DNA from: Rhodobacteraceae bacterium REDSEA-S34_B6
GTDB taxonomy: Bacteria; Pseudomonadota; Alphaproteobacteria; Rhodobacterales; Rhodobacteraceae
DNA length: 64,000 nt
Assembly: GCA_001627925.1 (NCBI GenBank)
Contig: LUQC01000102.1
Coordinates: 2,152 to 66,151, forward strand
Direction: 5' to 3'
The notes beneath the pieces are model-generated. The model was not told the origin of the DNA and did not search any database. It was given only the letters and a program-made list of their open reading frames with translations. How positions within the stretch are numbered: the stretch's first letter is position 1; each line of letters begins with the position of its first letter. Below are positions 36,343 through 45,485 of the stretch, piece after piece. A program made the position numbers and the translations under genes.

Positions 36343-37655
36343 ATTTCTCCACTCAATGAAGCATGAATATTTATTGCTGCATCACGACCTTGTGCTACAG
36401 CAGTTACAGTCAAATCTTCGCCTATACTGGTGCAATCTCCACCCGCCCAGACATTGGCTACATCTGTTTTAAAATTTTCATCAACTTTTATCTTGTTATT
36501 CTCACGAGAAAGTTCAAGCGGCAACTCATCCATTATTTGGCCAATAGCTTTCAAAAGATGATCGGCTGGCAACGAGAATTCCGTGTCATGTTGAGTATTC
36601 TGGAACTTAATACTGCTTATTCCTTCAGTACCTACAATTTGGACTGGACGTGAATTGTAAATAAATTTAACACCCTTGGACTTTGCTAGTTCTTGCTCAT
36701 ATAAAGAGGCTGGCATTTCTTCCATGCTGCGTCGATAAACAACGGTAACGTCATAGGCACCAAGTAGCTTTGATTGAACTGCAGCGTCTATTGCTGTCAT
36801 TCCTCCACCAATCACAACCACATTCGATCCTACTTCTAGTTCAGCCAAATCTTTCGCTTGCCTCAATGATGATATGAATTCAACTGCATCTTGCACATTT
36901 CTTAAACTTTCACCATCAATATCCAAACTACGTACATTACCTAATCCAGCTCCGATAAAAACAGCATCATATTCATCTCTTAACCCAGATAAACTAAAGT
37001 CACGGCCAAGCAATTTACCATAATTGATTTTAATTCCTCCAATTTTTAATAGCCATGCCACCTCTTTCTGGGCAAAATCATTTGTGGACTTGTATGCGGC
37101 TATTCCAAACTCATTCAAGCCACCAGGTTTTTCTTTTGCATCTAATATAACAACGTTATTGCCCAAAAGGGCCAACCGATGGGCCGCCGCCAATCCAGCT
37201 GGCCCTGCTCCTACAATCGCAATTTTTTTGTTTGTAGACGGAGCTCGCTCAAAGGGGTGATCATCAACATTCATCAAGACGTCGGTTGCATAACGTTGCA
37301 AAAGACCAATCTGTACAGGCTTACCTTCCGCTTTTTCTCTAACGCATGCTTCTTCGCACAGAGTTTCCGTGGGGCAGACTCGCGCGCACATACCTCCCAA
37401 TATATTTTGATCCAATATCGTTTTCGCAGAGGCAACAGGCATCCCAGTTGATATTTGTCTTATAAAAAGCGGAATATCAATATCCGTTGGGCATGCAGTA
37501 ACGCAAGGAGCATCATAACAAAAATAACATCGGTCCGCTGCAACTGCCGCCTCATGGCTATCTAATGGCGGATGCAAATCAGAAAAGTTTTTTTTCAGCG
37601 ATATCGGGTCAAGTCTGCCAGCGAGTGGGCCTCCAACCTCTGAGTTATTGGGCAT
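36339..37655 (-). CDS. preT: Dihydropyrimidine dehydrogenase subunit PreT (NAD(P)H/flavin subunit)
   Basis: Passes electrons from NAD(P)H through FAD and iron-sulfur clusters to PreA. The N-terminus has the GltD-like cysteine patterns CYFCYDAPCVTACPTD and CARVCPTETLCEEAC; the FAD Rossmann motif is VGAGPAGLAAAHRLALLG (near residue 140) and the NAD motif VVIGGGMTAIDAA. I start at the ATG at 37655, preceded by GGAG at normal spacing, not at the in-frame ATG 21 bases earlier. A RutR-like operator lies 37 bases upstream. The next gene on the other side (DUF1330) is divergent. Confidence 0.94.
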   Translation of the reverse strand: MPNNSEVGGPLAGRLDPISLKKNFSDLHPPLDSHEAAVAADRCYFCYDAPCVTACPTDIDIPLFIRQISTGMPVASAKTILDQNILGGMCARVCPTETLCEEACVREKAEGKPVQIGLLQRYATDVLMNVDDHPFERAPSTNKKIAIVGAGPAGLAAAHRLALLGNNVVILDAKEKPGGLNEFGIAAYKSTNDFAQKEVAWLLKIGGIKINYGKLLGRDFSLSGLRDEYDAVFIGAGLGNVRSLDIDGESLRNVQDAVEFISSLRQAKDLAELEVGSNVVVIGGGMTAIDAAVQSKLLGAYDVTVVYRRSMEEMPASLYEQELAKSKGVKFIYNSRPVQIVGTEGISSIKFQNTQHDTEFSLPADHLLKAIGQIMDELPLELSRENNKIKVDENFKTDVANVWAGGDCTSIGEDLTVTAVAQGRDAAINIHASLSGEI

Positions 37656-37691
37656 TCTAAAATCTCCACATTTCAATAATCAATAAAATAT

Positions 37692-37707
37692 TTTACCAAC
37701 TGGTCAA
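37692..37707. promoter_or_regulatory. RutR-type operator upstream of preT
   Basis: TTTACCAACTGGTCAA matches the RutR consensus TTGACCA-N2-TGGTCAA at 13 of 14 fixed positions. It is 37 bases before the preT start codon and about 110 bases before the divergent DUF1330 gene. A second half-site-like TTGGTC lies about 13 bases to the right. Confidence 0.72.
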
Positions 37708-37819
37708 TTTTTAAATATTTGGTCTAATTTTTTTTAAGAATGCAAATAAAAAATTTTACTTTATGAATCTAAATTAAAAATGTTAGACTATTTGTAACAA
37801 AAATAGACAAATATTAAGA

Positions 37820-38125
37820 ATGAAAGGCACTCTAGTGACGAAAGTTTATCAAGTTGTGGTATACCATAACGTTACCAACCCAGAAAAATTAGCAGCTTAT
37901 GCAGAATTAGCTGGGCCAGCCATGAAAAGCGCCGGAGCAACATTTTTGGCTCGAGGTGTTCCCTACCTAGTACGTGAAGAAGGGGTTGCTACAAGAACAG
38001 TGTTGATAGAGTGGCCGTCTAGAGAAGCTGCAGACGCAGGCTATAATAGTCCTGAATACCAAGAGGCCATAAGGGTTTTAGACGGTTCCGCTACAAGAGA
38101 ATTTCGCTACATGGAAGCATTGTAG
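37820..38125 (+). CDS. DUF1330 family protein
   Basis: A 101-residue protein of the DUF1330 group, a ferredoxin-like alpha/beta fold that dimerises. Recognisable are YHNVTNPEKLAAYAELAGPAMKSAG, GATFLARG, TVLIEWPSREAADAGYNSPEYQEA and a C-terminal strand. The start may be the ATG at 37820 or, more likely for spacing, the GTG at 37835, which follows AAAGG. No biochemical role is established for the family. Divergence from preT across a RutR operator suggests a part in pyrimidine catabolism; this is inference. Confidence 0.82.
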   Translation: MKGTLVTKVYQVVVYHNVTNPEKLAAYAELAGPAMKSAGATFLARGVPYLVREEGVATRTVLIEWPSREAADAGYNSPEYQEAIRVLDGSATREFRYMEAL

Positions 38126-38275
38126 ATTAAGAGCCAGCCAACCACTTAAATATGTGTATTTAAACCCCAAACTTTTATTAAATCAACTTATCTTCCAATC
38201 GTTCAAAACTAAAATTTAACGACTACCACCAATATCTCATAATAAATTTACTTGGTTAATAACGTTTGGGAATAT

Positions 38276-38533
38276 TTAGAATTTGGACCAAGGAAAAGGC
38301 TTGTATTCACTCGAAGCTAACAGAAATTCTGAGGCCTCCCCAAACCAATTTTTCATAGATGTACCAAGATCAGCGATAAAGTTATTCTTCTCTTTTGCAA
38401 AAAGCATCCAGAAAAACTGAATCAGGGCCAATACGCCAATAATTGTTACACCAAGATTAAAAATAAAGCCTATAACTAACATTTGGAAGCCACGTAAAAC
38501 TAACGTTTTTCTGTATTCCGATTTAATAGACAT
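38276..38533 (-). CDS. DUF4389 family small membrane protein
   Basis: An 85-residue protein with one or two hydrophobic helices (LVIGFIFNLGVTIIGVLALIQ then FFWMLFAKE) and a conserved C-terminal tail (SSEYKPFPWSKF) that matches the DUF4389 pattern of a membrane part followed by a PFPF/PFPW motif. Function unknown. It lies 55 bases downstream of a gene for a tail-anchored protein on the same strand. Confidence 0.72.
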   Translation of the reverse strand: MSIKSEYRKTLVLRGFQMLVIGFIFNLGVTIIGVLALIQFFWMLFAKEKNNFIADLGTSMKNWFGEASEFLLASSEYKPFPWSKF

Positions 38534-38588
38534 CTCGCTACTCCAAGAAAGTTCAGATTGCCCGATATTTAAAATAAAGCATTCATAA

Positions 38589-39455
38589 TCACAATGAGTT
38601 TATAAAATACCACAGCCCTACCGCAAAAGCAGACATTGCGATTGCCCAAAAAATGCTATCATAACGAGGCTCTGGGCTTCGGCTTTTTTTTCTCTCAGCT
38701 ATTTCTCTAGAACGCTGAAAATCACCAGATTTTTCGGCGACAGTAAGTTTCTCAATAATTTTTGACTCATCACTTAATTCTTCTTTGTTGAGTTTATCTT
38801 CAATTATTCCAGAATTAATAATCTCTTGGCAGATAAAAGTGGCAAGCTCATTTTGTATAAATCCACCTCGTAAGCCATTAACTATTCGAAATAAAAGAAT
38901 TCGTTTTTCTTCTTCTACTGCAATTAAATCTTCTTGAAACTCTTCAAGGCCTATACCCAAATCTGTACCCAGCAATTTATCACTGGACGGATCGTAAGAA
39001 GTCTTTAACCGTTGTAATAAATCTGTAATCATTTTCGACTTACCTAACGATGAATGCTGAGACGGCTCTGCAATATCAGAATTCAAGAATTCGATGATCC
39101 GTGACTTCTTTAAAATGTTCTCATCGCGGTATAGAGTAATTATTTTTTGCTCCTTTTCGTTTAACTCTTCGTCGAGAAAATCATCCGTTAAACCCATTTT
39201 TGAAACCTGAGTTTCGAAATCTAAAAGAAATGATCTGTAGTCTTGGCGTTTCACTCCCCTTTTCACTTGGGGAAACGCACTTAAAACTCGCAATAGCAGT
39301 CTAACCTTTTCTTTTTCAGCAGACTGTGCATAGTCAAGTAATCTATTCATGGCATTTGTATAATGTTGATCGGAAGAGCTGAAATTAGACACAATATTTT
39401 GGAGACCCGAAATCTCTTCTACAAATGCTTTTCTATTTTTTTTACCCTTGATCAT
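38589..39455 (-). CDS. Tail-anchored protein of unknown function
   Basis: A 288-residue mostly helical, highly charged protein with Glu/Lys-rich segments and a single C-terminal hydrophobic helix (FWAIAMSAFAVGLWYFINSL), so probably membrane-anchored with a cytoplasmic body. No named domain or catalytic motif is recognised. Repetitive mentions of LLLRVL and LLFRIV flank two similar helical halves (about residues 50-120 and 175-235), which could be a weak internal duplication. It precedes the DUF4389 gene. Confidence 0.65.
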   Translation of the reverse strand: MIKGKKNRKAFVEEISGLQNIVSNFSSSDQHYTNAMNRLLDYAQSAEKEKVRLLLRVLSAFPQVKRGVKRQDYRSFLLDFETQVSKMGLTDDFLDEELNEKEQKIITLYRDENILKKSRIIEFLNSDIAEPSQHSSLGKSKMITDLLQRLKTSYDPSSDKLLGTDLGIGLEEFQEDLIAVEEEKRILLFRIVNGLRGGFIQNELATFICQEIINSGIIEDKLNKEELSDESKIIEKLTVAEKSGDFQRSREIAERKKSRSPEPRYDSIFWAIAMSAFAVGLWYFINSL

Positions 39456-39579
39456 GCATTTCTTAAATCAAAAAGTTTGAATCTAAGTTATTTTACAATA
39501 ATAATTTGATTAGTTTTGACGAAAAGATACTATCTATTTTCTGGAATAGTTGCAATAAAAACGGCAGTAAAGCTTATCA

Positions 39580-40800
39580 TTAAGACAGCAGATCACGAGC
39601 CAGCTCTAAACCCGACAGTAATTTGTCAACTTCCTGTTTAGTATTATAAAAGGCAAATGACGCCCTGCATGATGCATTAATTCCCATGTGATGCATCAAA
39701 GGACCCGCACAATGTTGACCGGCCCTAACTGCAATGCCTTGCTTGTCTAGGATGGTAGAAATGTCATGAGCGTGAGCAGAGCCTTCCAAAGTAAAGGCAA
39801 AGATTGCCCCTTTCTTACTCGGCTTACCTTGTATATTTAACCAATTTAAACCTTCCAATTTTTGACGCGCGTAGAGTGTTAACTCGCTTTCATACGTTTC
39901 AATATTATCCATACCAATACTCATCATGTATTCCAAAGCGACACCAAAACCGATGGTCTGGACAATGCCTGGAGTACCAGCTTCAAACTTCATTGGTGGA
40001 TCATTATAAATTACTTTATCCGTAAAAACGTCCTTAATCATATCTCCACCACCAATGAATGGTCGCATTGTTTTTTGAATTTCTTGTTTAATATAAATTG
40101 CACCTGAACCTGAGGGACCACATAATTTATGCCCCGTGATTGCGTAAAAATCACATCCTATATCTTTAACATTGACTGACATGTGAACCGCAGCTTGCGA
40201 GCCGTCTACCAAGGATACAATTCCTCGCTTTCGTGCTTCATGACATATCGTTTTGACATCAACTACAGTTCCTAAAACATTAGACATATGCGTTATTGCA
40301 ACCAATTTGGTTTTATCAGAAAACTGATCAATAATAGCCTGTGGGTCGAGATTGCCACTCGCATCACAATCAACCCATTTGATTTTCACACCGAAGCGCT
40401 CACGCAAAAAATGCCAAGGAACTATGTTAGCATGATGCTCCATAATACTCAAAATGATTTCATCATCATTTTTTAGATGCCCCATTGCCCATGCATAAGC
40501 CGCAAGGTTAATGCCCTCTGTTGTTCCAGATGTGAACACTATCTCTTCTTCATGCTCAGCACGCAAAAATTTTTGTACAATAGATCGGACATTCTCATAG
40601 TTATCAGTCGCTAAATTTGAAAGATAATGGAGTCCTCTATGAACATTGGAATACTCGTTTGAATATGCGTTCGAAATAGCATCAATTACTACCTTAGGTT
40701 TTTGAGAGGAAGCACCGTTATCTAAATATACTAATTGCTTCCCGTTAACTTCCCGCGAGAGTATTGGAAATTCTGATCGTAATTTGTTTACGTTTATCAT
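39580..40800 (-). CDS. sufS: Cysteine desulfurase SufS
   Basis: PLP enzyme that mobilises sulfur from cysteine for Fe-S assembly by the Suf system. The N-terminal family motif is YLDNGASSQKP, with FTSGTTEGINLAAYAW, the PLP lysine in AITGHKLCGPSG and the active-site cysteine in RAGQHCAGPLMHHMG (group II, SufS type). Length is 406 residues. It is the last gene of the suf operon and overlaps the second Yip1-family gene by 4 bases. Confidence 0.95.
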   Translation of the reverse strand: MINVNKLRSEFPILSREVNGKQLVYLDNGASSQKPKVVIDAISNAYSNEYSNVHRGLHYLSNLATDNYENVRSIVQKFLRAEHEEEIVFTSGTTEGINLAAYAWAMGHLKNDDEIILSIMEHHANIVPWHFLRERFGVKIKWVDCDASGNLDPQAIIDQFSDKTKLVAITHMSNVLGTVVDVKTICHEARKRGIVSLVDGSQAAVHMSVNVKDIGCDFYAITGHKLCGPSGSGAIYIKQEIQKTMRPFIGGGDMIKDVFTDKVIYNDPPMKFEAGTPGIVQTIGFGVALEYMMSIGMDNIETYESELTLYARQKLEGLNWLNIQGKPSKKGAIFAFTLEGSAHAHDISTILDKQGIAVRAGQHCAGPLMHHMGINASCRASFAFYNTKQEVDKLLSGLELARDLLS

Positions 40801-41366
40801 GATAACATCCTGTTTATAACACCGCCAAAAATTATGCCGGTGCCCAAAAAGGCAAATAGAGACGCTAATATAACTATAATACCGGACATCAGCAAACTCG
40901 TTAATCCATGCGCTGCCTTAACAAATGAAATAAGAATGTAGACTCCCAAAATCACAAATCCAATTTGCACAATCCCCGCAAGTGGGGCCAGAATAAATAG
41001 CACACCAACCACTATCGTTTGAAAGATTACTTGTAATACCTGGGTCCAAGCCATAACTGACAAAATCTGACCGAAATTTGCTACGCCGCCAAACCAAGCG
41101 CCACCTCTAGAAATAAAAAATGCTGCTAAGTAAGAGGATATAAGTACTATAATCGCTGTGCTGATTGGCGAAAACATTAATCCATTTGCCCGGATCTCTT
41201 CCGAAACATCAGGGTTTGGGATAAAAGCTAAAATTGTGCTTATACAAGTCGCTGCAGTCAGAACCATAGCAGCTACTGTCAAGCTCCAACCTTTCGAAAA
41301 TAGAATGCTCGTTGCTTCTTCAGGATTTAAAATGCTTATTTTAGCCAGGTAATAAATCTGGTTCAC
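40797..41366 (-). CDS. Yip1-family membrane protein in suf operon
   Basis: A 189-residue integral membrane protein with about five hydrophobic segments and the YIP1-like pattern GGAWFGGVANFGQILSVMAWTQVLQ. It overlaps both neighbours by 4 bases (sufS downstream, another Yip1-like gene upstream), so it is tightly coupled to the suf operon. Its role in Fe-S assembly is unknown. Confidence 0.78.
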   Translation of the reverse strand: MNQIYYLAKISILNPEEATSILFSKGWSLTVAAMVLTAATCISTILAFIPNPDVSEEIRANGLMFSPISTAIIVLISSYLAAFFISRGGAWFGGVANFGQILSVMAWTQVLQVIFQTIVVGVLFILAPLAGIVQIGFVILGVYILISFVKAAHGLTSLLMSGIIVILASLFAFLGTGIIFGGVINRMLS

Positions 41367-41854
41367 TGAGCAGCACCCCCAACCTTAGCACGAACCACTG
41401 CGCAAAGGATAAAATAAGATAGAGCCATAAACCAAAAAAACCCAACAACATTTTCGGCAGTTCCGCTACCTAGGAACCCTTTTACGAGTCCGAAAAGCAT
41501 CATCATTGGGGTTGCCGCAAAAAACGACCAGAAGAGACCCACTCTGATTTGTCCAGATGTCTTACCACCCCCTAATACTCTGTGCAGAAAGTACACTAAT
41601 ATGGCAACGCAATATAATAAAAGTGGTGCGATCAACAACCAAGCCAACAAACTTGCAGCTAAACTAGTTTGTAAATTAAAGTCCTCTAAATGCGCTTGCC
41701 GCGCAAGATACGGCCATTGCGCAACGTAAGTAAGAAAGCATGCACCCATTAAATAACCTAGAGATGTTGCCTCATTGGTTGGGCGACCATACATGAACTC
41801 AAATGCTTTTGAGGGTGATCGATAGGTATATATAAGATTTGAAACTACAGACAT
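41363..41854 (-). CDS. Yip1-family membrane protein in suf operon
   Basis: Integral membrane protein of about 163 residues with four to five hydrophobic helices and the segment RSPSKAFEFMYGRPTNEATSLGYLMGA near the N-terminus, followed by VYFLHRVLGGGKT. I start at the ATG at 41854, which lies just past the sufD stop; an in-frame start 24 bases earlier would overlap sufD. It overlaps the next Yip1-like gene by 4 bases. Function unknown, but its place between sufD and sufS is typical of a Suf-linked accessory gene in this group. Confidence 0.75.
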   Translation of the reverse strand: MSVVSNLIYTYRSPSKAFEFMYGRPTNEATSLGYLMGACFLTYVAQWPYLARQAHLEDFNLQTSLAASLLAWLLIAPLLLYCVAILVYFLHRVLGGGKTSGQIRVGLFWSFFAATPMMMLFGLVKGFLGSGTAENVVGFFWFMALSYFILCAVVRAKVGGAAQ

Positions 41855-41856
41855 TA

Positions 41857-43137
41857 TTATCGACGCCGTTCTAACCAACCACTTAAAAGCTCAAGTATAA
41901 CATCTTTTAAATTATAGTTATCAATTTCGTCGACTGCCTCTGCTAAGAAGGCCATTGTAAGCATATCTATTGCAACTGGTTTCGAAATACCTCTAGACGT
42001 AAGATAAAATAAGGCGTCTTCGTCAATTGCACCAGAAGTAGAACCGTGTGAGCAGGCAACATCATCTGCGTATATTTCAAGTTCTGGCTTTGCTAAGAAC
42101 TGACTGTCCTCATCCAAAAGTAACGACTGACTAATTTGATACCCATCTGTTTTCTGAGCATCTGGTTTTACAAGAATCTTCCCTTGAAATACCCCAGTAG
42201 CACCATTCCTCAAAACTTTCTTGAAAACCTGCCTACTCTCTGAGCCGACCGCATCATGAGTTACAAATACAGTATCATCGTGATGGAAATCACCGTCACC
42301 TACGCAAGCACCAGAAATATGTGCCATTGCATCGTCGCCGGCAATATTAAGGAAACACTCATTTCTAGTTAAAATACCATTTACAGTAAGAGTGAAAGAC
42401 TTAAGTGTTGAACCTCTACTTAGTTCGCCAAAGATATGAGTGGCAGCTCGGCGCTCATGATCCCGACCTAGAACTCGAATATGGTTGAACTTTGCATCCT
42501 CGTTAACTTCAACTTCTAATACCTGGTTTAAACGTGCAGCAGCTGCTCCACTTTCAAGCAATGTCAACTCAGCATTGCTATCAATTTTGATGACATGGTG
42601 GAGAATTACATCTGAATATTCATCTTCATGTTCGTAAATAATGTTTATTGGGCACTCAACCCGATCCGTTACATGGATAATAAGACCTTCATTTGCATAA
42701 GCTGTGTTATAGGCGGCCAAAGGACGAGAAACAGACAGTTGACCTAACTTTTCATATCTGCCGTACAGCTCTTTAGCCCAATGCAAATCTAATTTTTTTA
42801 TAGTATCTAACCGCTCTATTGAGAGACCGGAAAGTATAAATTCATCCGATTTTTCGGGAGAAAACTTACCATCAACAAAAACAATTTTAAGTGGGCTTAC
42901 ACTTTTAAAAATATCACTCTCATGCTCAGGTAAAAGTGATGCTTTCTCAACTATTTTATTCGTTAAGGTTTTTGGGTTTGTGTATTTCCAGTATTCATCA
43001 CGAACAGTCGGCAAACCTGATTTTGCTAATCGTTCAAAAGCGTCAATGCGCGCCTTGGCACTCCAACCAGAATTTAAAACAGTTGATTTTTTAATTTCAA
43101 GTTCTGCGTCGTTATTATGCTTTGACAGTTCCATCAA
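41857..43137 (-). CDS. sufD: Fe-S cluster assembly protein SufD
   Basis: Scaffold subunit of the SufBCD complex. The C-terminal half has the beta-helix core with FQGKILVKPDAQKTDGYQ and the conserved DDVACSHGSTSGAIDEDALFYL-type motif (the key His is in CSHGST). Length of 426 residues is normal. It overlaps sufC by 4 bases and is followed within the operon by two membrane proteins. Confidence 0.95.
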   Translation of the reverse strand: MMELSKHNNDAELEIKKSTVLNSGWSAKARIDAFERLAKSGLPTVRDEYWKYTNPKTLTNKIVEKASLLPEHESDIFKSVSPLKIVFVDGKFSPEKSDEFILSGLSIERLDTIKKLDLHWAKELYGRYEKLGQLSVSRPLAAYNTAYANEGLIIHVTDRVECPINIIYEHEDEYSDVILHHVIKIDSNAELTLLESGAAAARLNQVLEVEVNEDAKFNHIRVLGRDHERRAATHIFGELSRGSTLKSFTLTVNGILTRNECFLNIAGDDAMAHISGACVGDGDFHHDDTVFVTHDAVGSESRQVFKKVLRNGATGVFQGKILVKPDAQKTDGYQISQSLLLDEDSQFLAKPELEIYADDVACSHGSTSGAIDEDALFYLTSRGISKPVAIDMLTMAFLAEAVDEIDNYNLKDVILELLSGWLERRR

Positions 43138-43889
43138 GAAGCCTCGTCCAATAAGTCTGAATAACCATTATTCTCAACTTCAAGGGCTAGCTCTGGACCA
43201 CCACTTTTAATAATCTTACCATCTGCCATAATGTGCACTACGTCAGGTTTGATATGATCTAATAAGCGTTGGTAATGTGTTATTACCAAAAATCCTCTTC
43301 CTTCATTACGAAGAGCGTTGACTCCGTTAGCAACTAGTTTCATTGCGTCCACATCAAGCCCTGAGTCTGTTTCATCAAGAATACAAATTTTAGGCTCAAG
43401 CATAGCCATTTGTAGAATTTCATTGCGTTTTTTTTCACCACCCGAAAATCCAACATTCACAGGCCGTTTTAACATATCAGAGTCAATTTTTAACGTAGCG
43501 GCTTTTTCTCTAACCAGACGCAAAAAATCGGTCGCGCTGATCTCATCTTCACCGCGGGCTTTCCGTTGCGCATTTAAAGCTGTTCGCAAAAACGTCATAT
43601 TGCCCACGCCCGGAATTTCAATAGGATACTGGAATGCCAAAAAGAGACCAAGAGCAGCCCTTTCTTCGGGTTCCAAATCCATTATATTATCGCCATTTAA
43701 CTCAACCGAGCCATCCGTCACATTATAGCCCTCTTTACCAGAAAGCACATAAGAAAGCGTGGACTTTCCAGACCCATTTGGCCCCATAATGGCGTGAACC
43801 GTACCCGCGTCCACAGTTAAATCCACTCCCTTCAAAATTTCCTTATCTTCATCTTCCAAAGAAACGTGTAAATTATTAATTTTTAACAT
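43134..43889 (-). CDS. sufC: Fe-S cluster assembly ATPase SufC
   Basis: ABC-type ATPase of the SufBCD scaffold, 251 residues. Walker A is GPNGSGKST, the Q-loop FLAFQYPIEIPG, the signature FSGGEKKRNEI (FSGGE form typical of SufC) and Walker B ICILDETDSGLDVD, with switch His in FLVITHYQRLLDHI. It lies between sufB (about 60 bases upstream) and sufD (4-base overlap). Confidence 0.97.
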   Translation of the reverse strand: MLKINNLHVSLEDEDKEILKGVDLTVDAGTVHAIMGPNGSGKSTLSYVLSGKEGYNVTDGSVELNGDNIMDLEPEERAALGLFLAFQYPIEIPGVGNMTFLRTALNAQRKARGEDEISATDFLRLVREKAATLKIDSDMLKRPVNVGFSGGEKKRNEILQMAMLEPKICILDETDSGLDVDAMKLVANGVNALRNEGRGFLVITHYQRLLDHIKPDVVHIMADGKIIKSGGPELALEVENNGYSDLLDEAS

Positions 43890-43951
43890 TTTTTTCCACC
43901 ATTAGTGACACAATTCGCCGTTTACTTCTGACATTGTAAATATAATCGCAA

Positions 43952-45472
43952 TTACCCAACTGATCCCTCGAGGGATATTGCAACAAGTTGCTGAGCTTCC
44001 ATCGCAAATTCCATCGGCAATGCCTGCAAAACATCTTTGCAAAAGCCATTAACCACTAAGGCTACTGCTTCTTCCTCACCCATGCCTCTTTGCCTACAAT
44101 AGAAAAGCTGATCGTCATCGACTTTCGAAGTCGTGGCTTCATGTTCTACTCGAGAAGAATTATTTTTAACCTCAATGTATGGAACGGTGTGAGCACCACA
44201 CTTGTCACCTATTAGAAGACTATCACATTGAGTATAATTCCTACTATTTTTTGCCCTAGGGTGCATATTAACCTGACCTCTATAGGTATTTTGAGCCACA
44301 CCGGCCGAGATTCCCTTAGATACGATGCGAGACTTAGTATTTTTGCCAAGATGCAGCATCTTGGTACCAGTATCGGCCTGCTGATGATTGTTCGCGATAG
44401 CAATCGAGTAGAATTCACCCTGACTTTCATCACCCCTTAATATGCAGCTCGGGTATTTCCAAGTGACGGCCGACCCCGTTTCGACCTGCGTCCACATCAC
44501 CTTTGCTCTGTCACCCCGACAGTCAGCCCTCTTTGTAACAAAGTTGTAAATGCCACCATTTCCATTTTCGTCGCCTGGAAACCAATTTTGAACGGTTGAA
44601 TACTTAACTTCAGCGTCTTCTTCCACTACTATTTCAACAACTGCGGCGTGTAGCTGAGCCGTATCTCTTTTCGGCGCGGTACACCCTTCTAGGTATGAGA
44701 CATATGACCCTTTATCTGCAATTATTAAAGTTCTCTCAAATTGCCCAGTATTCTCGGCATTGATACGAAAATATGTTGATAATTCCATGGGGCATTTAAC
44801 TCCCGGAGGAATGTAAACAAATGAACCATCAGAGAAGACAGCACTGTTCAAAGTTGCGTAAAAATTATCAGAAACAGGAACTACTGAACCTAAATATTTT
44901 TTAACTAAGTCCGGATGTTCCTTAATAGCCTCAGAAATGGAGCAAAATATTACTCCAGCTTTCTTTAATTCAGACTTGAAAGTTGTACCTACTGAAACGC
45001 TGTCAAAAACAGCATCAACCGCAACCTTTCTCTCACCATCAGGTTTGTCTGCTGCACCTTCTACTCCAGCAAGTATCATCTGTTCTTTTAAAGGAATCCC
45101 CAGCTTCTCGTACGTTGCCAAAAGCTTAGGATCAACCTCATCGAGAGATTTTGGTTTTTCAACCATAGATTTTGGTCTTGCGTAGTAGTATTGATCCTGA
45201 AAATCAATTTCCGGATAATCTACCATAGCCCATTTAGGCTCTGTCATTTTTTTCCATCGTTCTAAAGCTTCTAATCGCCAGCTAGTCATCCATTCGGGTT
45301 CTGAATTTTTTTCCGATATCAGCTTTACAATGTCTTCATTTACGCCTTTTGGAGCATACTCCATTTCGATGTCAGTATCCCAACCATACTTGTAAGTACT
45401 GACCTCCTTTACAGCATCTATTGTTTCCTGATCGACGCCGTCTTTAACCTGTAATGTATCCCCTGCTTCCAT
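43952..45472 (-). CDS. sufB: Fe-S cluster assembly protein SufB
   Basis: Main scaffold subunit of SufBCD, about 506 residues. Recognisable stretches are [20 protein letters not shown] near the N-terminus, [18 protein letters not shown], and the C-terminal [22 protein letters not shown] with [20 protein letters not shown]. Translation probably starts at the third codon of the open frame, the ATG at 45472, because AGGAG lies 6 bases before it and directly abuts the first ATG at 45478. It follows the iscS-like gene by a few bases. Confidence 0.96.
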   Translation of the reverse strand: MEAGDTLQVKDGVDQETIDAVKEVSTYKYGWDTDIEMEYAPKGVNEDIVKLISEKNSEPEWMTSWRLEALERWKKMTEPKWAMVDYPEIDFQDQYYYARPKSMVEKPKSLDEVDPKLLATYEKLGIPLKEQMILAGVEGAADKPDGERKVAVDAVFDSVSVGTTFKSELKKAGVIFCSISEAIKEHPDLVKKYLGSVVPVSDNFYATLNSAVFSDGSFVYIPPGVKCPMELSTYFRINAENTGQFERTLIIADKGSYVSYLEGCTAPKRDTAQLHAAVVEIVVEEDAEVKYSTVQNWFPGDENGNGGIYNFVTKRADCRGDRAKVMWTQVETGSAVTWKYPSCILRGDESQGEFYSIAIANNHQQADTGTKMLHLGKNTKSRIVSKGISAGVAQNTYRGQVNMHPRAKNSRNYTQCDSLLIGDKCGAHTVPYIEVKNNSSRVEHEATTSKVDDDQLFYCRQRGMGEEEAVALVVNGFCKDVLQALPMEFAMEAQQLVAISLEGSVG

Positions 45473-45485
45473 AACCATCTCCTAA

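Noticed and set aside
43318-43728. 136-codon plus-strand open frame inside sufC
   Set aside because: Antisense to the SufC Walker and signature motifs; a shadow frame.
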